Positions 35,216 to 47,000 of a stretch of DNA of 64,000 nucleotides are shown here, piece after piece. Source of the stretch: Lolium rigidum (lineage: Eukaryota; Streptophyta; Magnoliopsida; Poales; Poaceae); assembly GCF_022539505.1 (NCBI RefSeq), contig NC_061510.1, positions 281,292,715 through 281,356,714 of the forward strand, in the 5' to 3' direction. A program made the translations under genes and the position numbers. Within the stretch, counting starts at the first letter, position 1. Each line of letters opens with the position of its first letter. The notes under the pieces were generated by a model. The model saw only the letters and a list, made by a program, of their open reading frames with translations. It was not told where the DNA came from and made no database searches.

Positions 35216-37969
35216 GAATCTTGAAGTTACTCGTGTTCTATCCTCTTATGCTCGTCACTTTGTTCTTCATGAATTCATTTGTGTACAAGATTCCTCTGCA
35301 TAGGAAGCATGTTAGGCTTAAATGTGTTTTGAATTTGCCTCTTGAAGCTCTCTTTTGCTTCAAATACTATTTCCCGCGAGTGGATCATTAAAACTGCTGA
35401 GCCCATCTTAATGGCTATAAAGAAAGAACTTCTTGGGAGATAACCCATGTGTTATTTTGCTACATTACTTTGTTTTATATTTGTGTCTTGGAAGTTGCTT
35501 ACTACTGTAGCAACCTCTCCTTATCTTAGTTTTGTGTTTTGTTGTGCCAAGTGAAGCCTCTAATCGAAGGTTGATACTAGATTTGGATTTCTGCGCAGAA
35601 ACAGATTTCTATCTGTCACGAATCTGGTCTGTTTTCTCTGTAGAAAAATCAGAAAAATATGCCAATTTACGTGTGTGTTCCTCAGATATGTACGAAACTT
35701 TCATTAGTTTTGAGTTTTCTGATCTGAGCAACGGAAGTATTTATTAGAAATTCGTCTTTACGGACTGTTCTGTTTTGACAGATTCTGCCTTTTATTTCGC
35801 ATTGCTTCTTTCGCTGTGTTGGGTGGATTTCTTTGTTCCATTACCTTCCAAGTAGCTTTGAGCAATGTCCAGAAGTGTTAAGAATGATTGTGTCACCTCT
35901 GAACATGGGAGTTTTTGATTATGTACTAACCCCTCTAATGAAGTTTATGAGAAGTTTGGTGTGAAGGAAGTTTTCAAGGGTCAAGAGAGGAGGATGATAT
36001 ACTATGATCAAGAAGAGTGAAAGCTCTAAGCTTGGGGATGCCCCGGTGGTTCACCCCTGCATATATCAAGAAGACTCAAGCGTCTAAGCTTGGGGATGCC
36101 CAAGGCATCCCCTTCTTCATCGACAAATTATCAGGTTCCTTCTCTTGAAACTATATTTTTATTCGGTCACATCTTATATGCTTTTCTTGGAGCGTCAGTA
36201 TGTTTCTTGTTTTTGTTTTTGTTGAATAAATGTTTGTGTGGGAGAGAGACACGCTCCGCTGGTTCGTATGAACACATGTGTTCTTAGCTTTTAATGTTCA
36301 TGGCGAAGGTTGAAACTGCTTCGTTAATTGTTATATGGTTGGAAACGGAAATGCTACATGTAGTAATTGGTATGATGTCTTGAATAACTTGATATTTGGC
36401 AATTGTTGTGCTCTTGTTTAAGCTCTTGCATCATATACTTTGCACCTATTAGTGAAGAAATACATAGAGCTTGTTAAAATTTGGTTTGCATGAGTGGTTT
36501 CTCTAGAGTCTAGATATTTTCTAGTGAGGTGTTTGAACAACAAGGAAGACGATGTATAGTCTTATAATGCTTGTAATATGTCTTTTATGTGAGTTTTGCT
36601 GCGCCGGTTCATCCTTGTGTTTGTTTCAAATAACCTTGCTAGCCTAAACCTTGTATCGAGAGGGAATACTTCTCATGCATCCAAAATCCTTGAGCCAACC
36701 ACTATGCCATTTGTGTCCACCATACCTACCTACTAAATGGTATTTCCCGCCATTCCAAAGTAAATTGCTTGAGTGCTACCTTTAAAACTCCATCATTCAC
36801 CTTTGCAATATATAGCTCATGGGACAAATAGCTTAAAAACTATTGTGGTATTGAATATGTAATTATGCACTTTATCTCTTATTAAGTTGCTTGTTGTGCG
36901 ATAACCATGTTCACTGGGGACGCCATCAACTACTCTTCGTTGAATTTCATGTGAGTTGCTATGCATGTTCGTCTTGTCTGAAGTAAGAGCGATCTACCAC
37001 CCTATGGTTAAGCATGCATATTGTTAGAGAAGAACATTGGGCCGCTAACTAAAGCCATGATCCATGGTGGAAGTTTCGGTTTTGGACATACATCCTCAAT
37101 CTCATATGAGAAAATTATTAATTGTTGTTACATGCTTATGCATAAAAGAGGAGTCCATTATCTGTTGTCTATGTTGTCCCGGTATGGATGTCTAAGTTGA
37201 GAATAATCAATAGCGAGAAATCCAATGCGAGCTTTCTCCTTAGACCTTTGTACGAAGCGGCATAGAGGTACCCCTTTGTGACACTTGGTTAAAACATGTG
37301 CATTGTGATGATCCGGTAGTCCAAGATAATTAGGACAAGGTGCGGGCACTATTAGTATACTATGCATGAGGCTTGCAACTTGTAAGATATAATTTACATG
37401 ATACATATGCTTTATTACTACCGTTGACAAAATTGTTTCATGTTTTCAAAATAAAAGCTCTAGCACAAATATAGCAATCGATGCTTTCCTCTTTCAAGGA
37501 CCATTCTTTTACTTTTATTGTTGAGTCAGTTCACCTATCTCTCTCTACCTCAAGAAGCAAACATTTGTGTGAACTGTGCATTGATTCTGACATACTTGCT
37601 TATTGCATTTGTTATACTGCTTTGCATTGACAACTATCCATGAGATATACATGTTACAAGTTGAAAGCAACCGCTGAAACTTAATCTTCCATTGTGTTGC
37701 TTCAATGTCTCTACTATGAATTTATTGCTTTATGAGTTAACCCTTATGCAAGACTTATTGATGCTTGTCTTGAAAGAACTATTCATAAAAAGTCTTTGCT
37801 ATATGATTCAATTGTTTACTCATTGCATTTACGTTGTTTCTAATCGCTGCATTCATCTCATATGCTTTACAATAGTATGATTAAGATTATGTTGGTAGCA
37901 TGTCACCTCGTAAATTATCTTTTATCGTTTACCTACTCGAGGACGAGTAGGAACTAAGCTTGGGGATGC
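35216..37969 (+). other. Noncoding 3' interior of element D
   Basis: No credible gene. From about 35400 onward it is homologous to 340-2936 and 20334-22927, including a GAGGACGAGTAGG hairpin-like word and the PPT. The ORFs here are short and not conserved among the three copies. Confidence 0.75.
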
Positions 37970-39347
37970 TGATATGTCTCCAACGTATCTATAATTTCTG
38001 ATGTTCCATGCTTGTTTTATGACAATACCAACATGTTTTGTTCACACTTTATATCATTTTTATGCGTTTTCCGGAACTAACCTATTGACGAGATGCCGAA
38101 AGGCCGCTTGTCGTTTTCTGCTGTTTTTGGTTTCGAAATCCTAGTAAGGAAATATTTTCGGAATCGGGCGAAATCAACACCGAAAGTCTTAGAAATACGC
38201 GAAGCTTCCGAGCACCGGAGAAAGGCCGGAGGGGTGCCGGGGGGCCCCACACCCCAGGGCGGCGCGGCCCAAGGGGGGGGCGCCCCCCTATGGTGTGGGC
38301 ACCCCGTGGCCCCTCCGACTCCGACTCTCGGCCTATTTAATCGTCCCTGACCTAAAAACCTCGACAAGTTCGACGGAAACAGAGAAAACCATCCAGAGCC
38401 GCCGCCATCGCGAAAGTCCAATTCGGGGACGAAGTCGCTGTTCCGGCACCCTGCCGGGACGGGGAATTGCCCCCGGAGCCTTCTCCACCGCCGTCTTCAC
38501 CGCCATCTTCACCGTCATCGCTGCCTCCATGATGAGGAGGGAGTAATCCACCCCCGAGGCTGAGGGCTCCGCTGTAGCTATGTGGTTCATCTCTCTCCCA
38601 TGTACCTCAATACAATAATCTCATGAGCTGCTTTACATGATTGAGATTCATATGAGTTTTATATCACTACCATTCTATGTGCTACTCTAGTGATGTTATT
38701 AAAGTAGTTCTATTCCTCCTACATATGCATGAAGGTGACAGTGTGCATGCTATGTTAGTACTTGGTTTAGTCGTATTGATCTATCTTACACTCTAAGGTT
38801 ATTTAAATATGAACATTGAATTGTGGAGCTTGTTAACTCCGGCATTGAGGCTTCGTGTAATCCTACGCAATGTGTTCATCATCCAACAAGAATGTAGAGT
38901 ATGCATTTATCTATTCTGTTATGTGATCAATGTTGAGAGTGTCCACTAGTGAAAGTGTAATCCCTAGACCTTGTTCCTAAATATCGCTATCGCCGCTTGT
39001 TTACTCGTTTTACTCGCGTTACTACCGCTCGCAATACTACCACCATCAACTACACGCCAGCAAGTTATTTTCCGGCACCGTTGCTACTCGCTCATATATA
39101 TTCATACCACTCGTATTTCACTATCTCTTCGCCGAACTAGTACACCTATTAGGTGTGTTGGGGACACAAGAGACTTCTTGCTTTGTGGTTGCGGTGGTTG
39201 CATGAGAGGGATATCTTTGACCTCTTCCTCCCTGAGTTCGATAAACCTTGGGTGATCCACTTAAGGGAAAACTTGCTGCTGTCCTACAAACCTCTGCTCT
39301 TGGAGGCCCAACACTGTCTACAGGAAAATGAGGGGGCGTAGACATCA
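37970..39347 (+). repeat. 3' LTR of element D
   Basis: Starts TGATATGTCTCC and ends GACATCA, followed by the GTGTT target duplication. Confidence 0.92.
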
Positions 39348-39884
39348 GTGTTCACGGAGTGTTAATGCTTTGCTCCGGTACTCTATTAAAAGGAGTACCT
39401 TAATATCCAGTAGATTCCCTAGAGGCCCGACTGCCACCGGCTGGTAGGACAAAAGATGTTGTGCAAGTTTCTCATTGCGAGCACGTACGACTATATACGG
39501 AACACATGCCTATGGATTGCTTTGTACTTGGCCACCGTTTTATTATTATCTGCAAATGCCCTGCTTTGATTGTTACATGAATTTCTCTCATCCATGCAAC
39601 ACCCGTCATCCATCCATGTGCCTACAGTATTTTAATCCTGCTGTTTACTATAATCACTACTTATGTCTTTGTTTCACTGCTGCTGTTATTTCACTACTGT
39701 TACTGCTATAAAATTGTTACTACTGATAAACTCTTGCGAGCAAGTCTGTTTCCAGGTGCAGCTGAATTGACAACTCCGCTGTTAAGGCTTTCAAGTATCC
39801 TTTGTCTTCCCTTGTGTCGAATCAATAAATTGGGTTTTACTTCCCGCGAAGACTGTTGCGATCCCCTATACTTGTGGGTCATCA
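39348..39884 (+). repeat. 3' LTR of W, second part
   Basis: It begins with the GTGTT duplication of element D, continues with the W LTR (TCACGGAGTGTTAATGC) and ends CTTGTGGGTCATCA. The reverse complement is found at 60718-61256 in the solo LTR. Next comes AGCAT, the W target duplication. Confidence 0.9.
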
Positions 39885-40720
39885 AGCATCAGTACAACAA
39901 AGAACACAAGTATGATCCGAGGTTACTTGCCAGTGCCTTCTCCTTAGCATATCCTTCGTGTTGATTCTATCATGCAAGATGAGCCATGCAAAAAAATTCT
40001 GTTTGGATTTACACTTACTCTTCCAGATCCATTGCGAAGGAAAATGAGAAGTTATATGCTGAAAACTCAGTCTATACAACTGGCTGGGGACAAAAGCTCC
40101 AGATTTATTACTTCTGATAAGCCACTGATCATTATTGTTCAATGTGACAACTCCTGTTAACATATCTTGAAGTGTTCTTAGCTCAGCAGCAGCTTCAGTT
40201 GAAATAGGAAGATGGAAAGCTTGTGCGGGATCGGTAATTTGTAAGGCCTCTTTGACTCGAAATGAATTTGTCCTTGGCAAAAGAAAAAGTCTTGGAAATC
40301 TTTCATGAATAACCCAATCATTCCAATTATCTGACCAAAAGAGAATTGTCTCCCCATTCCCAAGCTTACAATGTGCCACTTGTCTGTATATATCAAAAAG
40401 TTTCATAATGTTCCTCCACCAAAAGGATCCACAAACAGTGACTGAATGTGGCACTTCTTTATAGTAATATGAATTCCTAATTAATTTGACCCAAGGAAGA
40501 TCCACATCATTATAAAATTTATGTAACTGCTTCATCATAAGACACTTATTTTGAACCTTCAGATTGATAATACCTAATCCTCCCTAATTCTTTGGCTTAC
40601 ATATCATTTCCCAAGAAGCTAAAGAATGAACTTTCTCATCATCTTTCCTTTTCCTCCACAAACAATTCCTTCTGGCTTTATCAATTACATCAACCACTCC
40701 ATCTGGCATGTACAGTGTAC
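39885..40720 (-). pseudogene. LINE ORF2 fragment with zf-RVT domain
   Basis: On the minus strand from 40720, the ORF reads LYMPDGVVDVIDKARRNCLW and KVHSLASWEMICKPKN, then an in-frame TAG (about 40584), then GGLGIINLKVQNKCL. It continues through 40538-39885 with CGSFWWRNIMKLFDIYR, GETILFWSDNW and the zf-RVT region (FFAWLILHDRINTKDML, CVLC). This is the segment after the reverse transcriptase palm in plant L1-like ORF2. The upstream RT and endonuclease are missing, cut at 40721 by an LTR fragment. The downstream end continues at 26081. Confidence 0.85.
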
Positions 40721-41071
40721 TGATGACCCACAAGTATAGGGGGTGTATCGTAGTACTTTCGATAAATAAGAGTGTCGAACCCAACGAGGAGCAGAAGGTG
40801 TTGACAAGTAGTTTCGATGAAGGATTCACTGTAAATGCTCACAGACAAGTATTCAGGGGGTTTTGATATAGCAGATAAATAAAGTACAAGTAAGTAAAAT
40901 ACGAGAGTAATAATTGCAGCGAGTGGCCCAATCCTTTTTAGCACAAAGGACAAGCCGGTTTGTTTACTTATGATGACCAAACGTTCTTGAGGACACACGG
41001 GAATTTAGTCTAGTGCTTTCGCTTCATATAGTTGATTAATCTTCATTGTTTTGATAAGTGTTGTGTGGGTG
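40721..41071 (-). repeat. Truncated LTR, minus orientation, W-related family
   Basis: It begins TGATGACCCACAAGTATAGG, the reverse complement of a W-type LTR end. It then differs from W (GTGTATCGTAGTACTTTCG), so it is a related subfamily. After about 350 bases, at GTGTGGGTG (41063-41071), it stops and telomere-like sequence begins. It has no second LTR and no target duplication that I can identify. Confidence 0.7.
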
Positions 41072-44000
41072 AACCTAACCCTAACCCTAATTAAACCCTA
41101 CATATATAGGCCAACGACACTTAATTGCGCATCAAGGAGGCGACCAACTAATTAGCGCTGATAAATTAATTAACTTGAATTTTGACAAGTTCTCGATCTC
41201 GAATGAAAACAGATTTGATTAAGTTGTCTCATAATATATATATAATTAGTGTGCATGCGCGCATGGCATACCTTGCATATCATTCGTGCATATATTTCAA
41301 TATATATTTGAACATATTCTTGGGGATATATATATATATTTCAATCTCTCTCTCTCGATCTATATATCATTGGTGGCCAAGAAACACACTTATATATATA
41401 CACATGCACTTTATGCGCAAAGGCGCGGGTGCCTCTAATAATGTGTGTGTGCACTCGATCGATGATCCCCAAACCTTAAACCCTAAAACCCTAATCCCTA
41501 ATCCCTAATTATACCCTAAACGTACACCCTAAACACCCTAAACACTAAACTCTAAACCCTAGAACCTAAACCCTAAATACTACACCCTAAACCCTAAATA
41601 CTAAACCCTAAACCCTAACCCTAGACCCTAAACCCTAAACCCTAAATATATTTCAATCTCTCTCTAGATCTATATATCCTTGGTGGCCAAGAAACACACT
41701 TATATATATATATATATACGCATGCACTTTATGCGCAAAGGCGCGAGTGCCTCTAATAATGTGTGTGTGCACTCGATCGATGATCCCTAAACCTTAAACC
41801 CTAAAACACTAATCCCTAATCCCTAATTATACCCTAAACGTACACCCTAAACACCCTAAACACTAAACCCTAAACCCTAGACCCTAAACCCTAAACACTA
41901 CACCCTAAACCCTAAACCATAAACACTAAACCCTAACCCTAGACCCTAAACCCTAAACACTAAACCCCAAACCCTAAACCCTAAACCCTAGACCCTAAAC
42001 CCTAATTAACCCTAACCCTAACCCTAAAACCCTAGCTAGCTAACCCTAAACCCTAAACCCTAATTAAACCCTACATATATATATAGGCCAACGACACTTA
42101 ATTGCGCATCAAGCATGCGACCAACTAATTAGCGTTGATAAATTAATTAACTTGAATCTTGACAAGTTCTCTCGAATGAAAACACATTTGATTAAGTTGC
42201 CTCATAATATATATAAAATTAGTGTGCATGCGCGCATGGCATACCTTGCACATATCATTCGTGCATATATTTCAATATATATTTGAACATATTCTTGGGG
42301 ATATATATATATATTTCAATCTCTCTCTCTCGATCTATATATCGTTGGTGGCCAAAAAACACACTTATATACGCATGCACTTTATGCGCAAAGGCGCGGG
42401 TGCCTCTAATAATGTGTGTGTGCACTCGATCGATGATCCCTAAACCTTAAACCCTAAAACCCTAATCCCTAATCCCTAATTATACCCTAAACGTACACCC
42501 TAAACACTAAACCCTAAACCCTAGACCCTAAACCCTAAACACTAAACCCTAAACCCTAAACACTAAACCCTAAACACTAAACCCTAAACCCTAACCCTAA
42601 CCCATAGCTAACCCTAAACCCTAAACCCTAATTAAACCCTACATATATAGGCCAAGGACACTTAATTGCGCGGGTGCCTCTAATAATGTGTGTGCGCACT
42701 TGATCGATGATCCCTAAACCTTAAACCATAAAACCCTAAAACCTTAATCTCCCTAATCCCTAATCCCTAAACACCCTAAACACCCTAAACACTAAACCCT
42801 AAACCCTGAACCCTAAACCCTAGCTAAACCCTAAACCCTAAACACTAAACCCTAAACCCTAGACCCTAAACCCTGATTAACCCTAACCCTAACCCTAACC
42901 CTAACCCCTAGGTAGCTAACCCTAAACCCTAAACCCTAATTAAACCCTACATATATAGGCCAAAGACACTTAATTGCGCATCAAGCAGGCGACCAACTAA
43001 TTAGCGCTGATAAATTAATTAACTTGAATTTTGACAAGTTCTCTCGAATGAAAACACATTTGATTAAGTTGCCTCATAATATATATATAATTAGTGTGCA
43101 TGCGCGCATGGCATACCTTGCATATCATTCGTGCATATATTTCAATATATATATTTGAACATATTCTTGGGGATATATATATTTCAATCTCTCTCTCGAT
43201 CTATATATCGTTGGTGGCCAAGAAACACACTTATATATATATATATATACGCATGCACTTTATGCGCAAAGGCGCGGGTGCCTCTAATAATGTTTGTGTG
43301 CACTCGATCGACCCTAAACCTTAAACCCTAAAACCCTAATCCCTAATTATACCCTAAACGTACACCCTAAAACGCCCTAAATACTAAACCCTAAACACTG
43401 CACCCTAAACCCTAAACACTACACCCTAAACCTTAAACCCTAAACACTAAACCCTAAACCCTAACCCTAGACCCTAAACACTAAACCCCAAACAATAAAA
43501 CCCTAAACCCTAGACCCTAAACCCTAATTAACCCTAACCCTAAAACCTTAGCTAGCTAACCCTAAACCCTAATTAAAGCATATATATATATATAGGCCAA
43601 CGACACTTAATTGCGCATCAAGCATGCGACCAACTAATTAGCGCTGATAAATTAATTAACTTGAATCTTGACAAGTTCTCTCGAATGAAAACACATTTGA
43701 TTAAGTTGCCTCATAATATATATACAATTAGTGTGCATGCGCGCATGGCATACCTTGCACATATCATTCGTGCATATATTTCAATATATATCTGAACATA
43801 TTCTTGGGGATATATATATATATCAATCTCTCTCTCTCGATCTATATATCGTTGGTGGCCAAAAAACACACTTATATACGCATGCACTTTATGCGCAAAG
43901 GCGCGGGTGCCTCTAATAATGTGTGTGTGCACTCGATCGATGATCCCTAAACCTTAAACCCTAAAACCCTAATCCCTAATCCCTAATTATACCCTAAACA

Positions 44001-47000
44001 TACACCCTAAACACCCTAAACACTAAACCCTAAACCCTAGACCCTAAACCCTAAACCCTAAACACTAAACCCTAAACCCTAAACACTAAACCCTAAACCC
44101 TAAACCCTAAACCCTAAACCCTAACCCTAACCCTAGCTAACCCTAAACCCTAATTAAACCCTACATATATAGGCCAACGACACTTAATTGCGCGGGTGCC
44201 TCTAATAATGTGTGTGCGCACTCGATCGATGATCCCTAAACCTTAAACCATAAAACCCTACGTAATCCCTAATCCCTAAACACCCTAAACACCCTAAACA
44301 CTAAACTCTAAACCCTGAACCCTAAACCCTAGCTAAACCCTAAACCCTAAACACTAAATACTAAACCCTAAACCCTAAACCCTAGACCCTAAACCCTGAT
44401 TAACCCTAACCCTAACCCCTAGGTAGCTAACCCTAAACCCTAAACCCTAATTAAACCCTACATATATAGGCCAACGACACTTAATTGCGCATCAAGCAGG
44501 CGACCAACTAATTAGCGCTGATAAATTAATTAACTTGATTTTTGACAAGTTCTCTCGAATGAAAACACCCTAAAACTAAACCCTAAACACTACACCCTAA
44601 ACCCTAAACACTACACCCTAAACCTTAAACCCTAAACCCTAAACACTAAACCCTAACCCTAGACCCTAAACCCTAAACACTAAACCCCAAACAATAAAAC
44701 CCTAAACCCTAGACCCTAAACCCTAATTAACCCTAACCCTAACCCTAAAATCCTAGCAAGCTAACCCTAAACCCTAAACCCTAAACCCTAATTAAACCCT
44801 ACATATATATATAGGCCAACGACACTTAATTGCGCATCAAGCAGGCGACCAACTAATTAGCGCTGATAAATTAATTAACTTGAATTTTGACAAGTTCTCT
44901 CGAATGAAAACACATTTGATTAAGTTGCCTCATAATATATATACAATTAGTGTGCATGCGCGCATGGCATACCTTGCACATATCATTCGTGCATATATTT
45001 CAATATATATTTGAACATATTCTTGGGGATATATATATATTTCAATCTCTCTCTCTCGATCTATATATCGTTGGTGGCCAAAAAACACACTTATATATAC
45101 GCATGCACTTTATGCGCAAAGGCGCGGGTGCCTCTAATAATGTGTGTGTGCACTCGATCGATGATCCCTAAACCTTAAACCCTAAAACCCTAATCCCTAA
45201 TCCCTAATTATACCCTAAACGTACACCCTAAACACCCTAAACACTAAACCCTAAACCCTAGACCCTAAACCCTAAACACTAAACCCTAAACACTAAACCC
45301 TAAACCCTAACCCTAGACCCTAAACCCTAAACCCTAAACCCTAAACCCTAAACCCTAACCCTAACCCTAACCCTAACCCTAACCCTAGCTACATAACCCT
45401 AAACCCTAAACCCTAATTAAACCCTACATATATAGGCCAACGACACTTAATTGCGCATCAAGCAGGCGACCAACTAATTAGCGCTGATAAATTAATTAAC
45501 TTGAATTTTGACAAGTTCTCTCGAATGAAAACACATTTGATTAAGTTGCCTCATAATATATATACAATTAGTGTGCATGCGCGCATGGCATACCTTGCAC
45601 ATATCATTCGTGCATATATTTCAATATATATATCTGAACATATTCTTGGGGATATATATATATTTCAATCTCTCTCTCGATCTATATATCGTTGGTGGCC
45701 AAAAAACACACTTATATACGCATGCACTTTATGCGCAAAGGCGCGGGTGCCTCTAATAATAGTGTGTGTGCACTCGATCGATGATCCCTAAACCTTAAAC
45801 CATAAAACCCTAATCCTAACCCTAATTAAACCCTAAATACACCCTAAACACCCTAAACACTAAACCCTAAACCCTAGACCCTAAACCCTAAACCCTAAAC
45901 ACTAAACCCTAAACCCTAAACACCTAAACGACCCTAAACCCTAAACCCTAACCTAACCCTACCTATGTACTAACCTAAACCCTAAACCCTAATTAAACCC
46001 TACATATATATAGGCCAACGACACTTAATTGTGCATCAAGTAGGCGACCAACTAATTAGCGCTGATAAATTAATTAACTTGAATTTTGACAAGTTCTCGA
46101 ATGAAAAACACGTACATTTGATTAAGTTGCCTCACAATATATATATATATAATTAGTGTGCATGCATGGCCTACCATGCATGCATTCATGCATATATATA
46201 TTTTAATATATATTTGAACATATTCTTGGGGATTTCAATCTCTCTCTCTCTCGATCTATATATCGTTTGTGGCCAAAAACACACACATACGCATGCACTT
46301 TATGCGCAAAAGGCGCGGGTGCCTCTAATATATAATGTGTGTGCGCACTCGATCGATATATGATCCCTAAACCTTAAACCCTAAAACCCTAATCCCTAAA
46401 CCCTAGCTAAACACCCTAATTAAACACCCTAGACCCTAAACCCTAACCCTAACCCATACTTAAAACACATAACCCCTAGACCCTAAACACTAAACACTAA
46501 ACCCTAAACCATAACCCCTAGCTAACCCTAATCCCTAACAACCCTAACCCTAATGACCCTAGACCCTAATCCCTAAACCCGAACCCTAATCCCTAAACCC
46601 TAAACCCTATAAACCCTAAACCCTAGCTCTAGCTATATATATATATAGGCCCCAAACGACACTTAATTGCACATCACGCAGGCCAGGGGGCCTCGCGGTC
46701 CTCTAAATTAAGTGTGACATTAACCCTAACTAAACCATATATATATAACTAACCCGTCCTAGCTAATCAAACCTGGCTACTTAATTAAAACACATAACCC
46801 CAAACTATACTAGCTATAACCCGATCTAATAAAAACCTGCTCTATATATATATAGCTAGCTAGCAAACCCTAGATTAACCCCAATTAATATATATGGCCT
46901 ATATCGATCATGTATGATCGAACATCCCTGAGATTCATTCATTAATTAATTATATAATTAGCGCTGATAAATTAATTAACTTGAATATATTGACAAGTTC

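Larger units (their letters stand above)
31146..39347 (+). mobile_element. Element D: Athila-like non-autonomous retrotransposon inserted in the W LTR
   Basis: LTRs are 31146-32525 and 37970-39347 (1380 and 1378 bases, ending GGGGCGTAGACATCA). The target duplication is GTGTT (31141-31145 and 39348-39352). The first LTR base is C instead of T. A tRNA-Asp primer site lies at 32536 and a PPT (AAGCTTGGGGATGC) before 37970. The 5.4 kb interior has a gag-type ORF with several frameshifts and no pol. The 3' interior is shared with the A elements although the ORF region is different. Confidence 0.93.
26082..39884 (+). mobile_element. Element W: Athila-like retrotransposon inserted in a LINE
   Basis: Bounded by TGATACGTCCAAAACG (26082) and GTGGGTCATCA (39884), with target duplication AGCAT at 26077-26081 and 39885-39889. 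It consists of an incomplete 5' LTR (26082 to about 26896), an internal region with one ORF (to 27717) and long noncoding DNA, and a 3' LTR (30281-31145 and 39353-39884) split by element D. The inner end of the 5' LTR, the primer site and the leader are deleted. A solo LTR of the same family (60718-62111) gives the undisturbed LTR length of 1394 bases. Confidence 0.9.

Noticed and set aside
42222..45171. Repeated 60-75 residue ORFs starting MCMRAWHTLHIS in the array
   Set aside because: They recur because the AT-rich core recurs. Frames shift freely with dinucleotide length, and no start context or codon conservation was seen.
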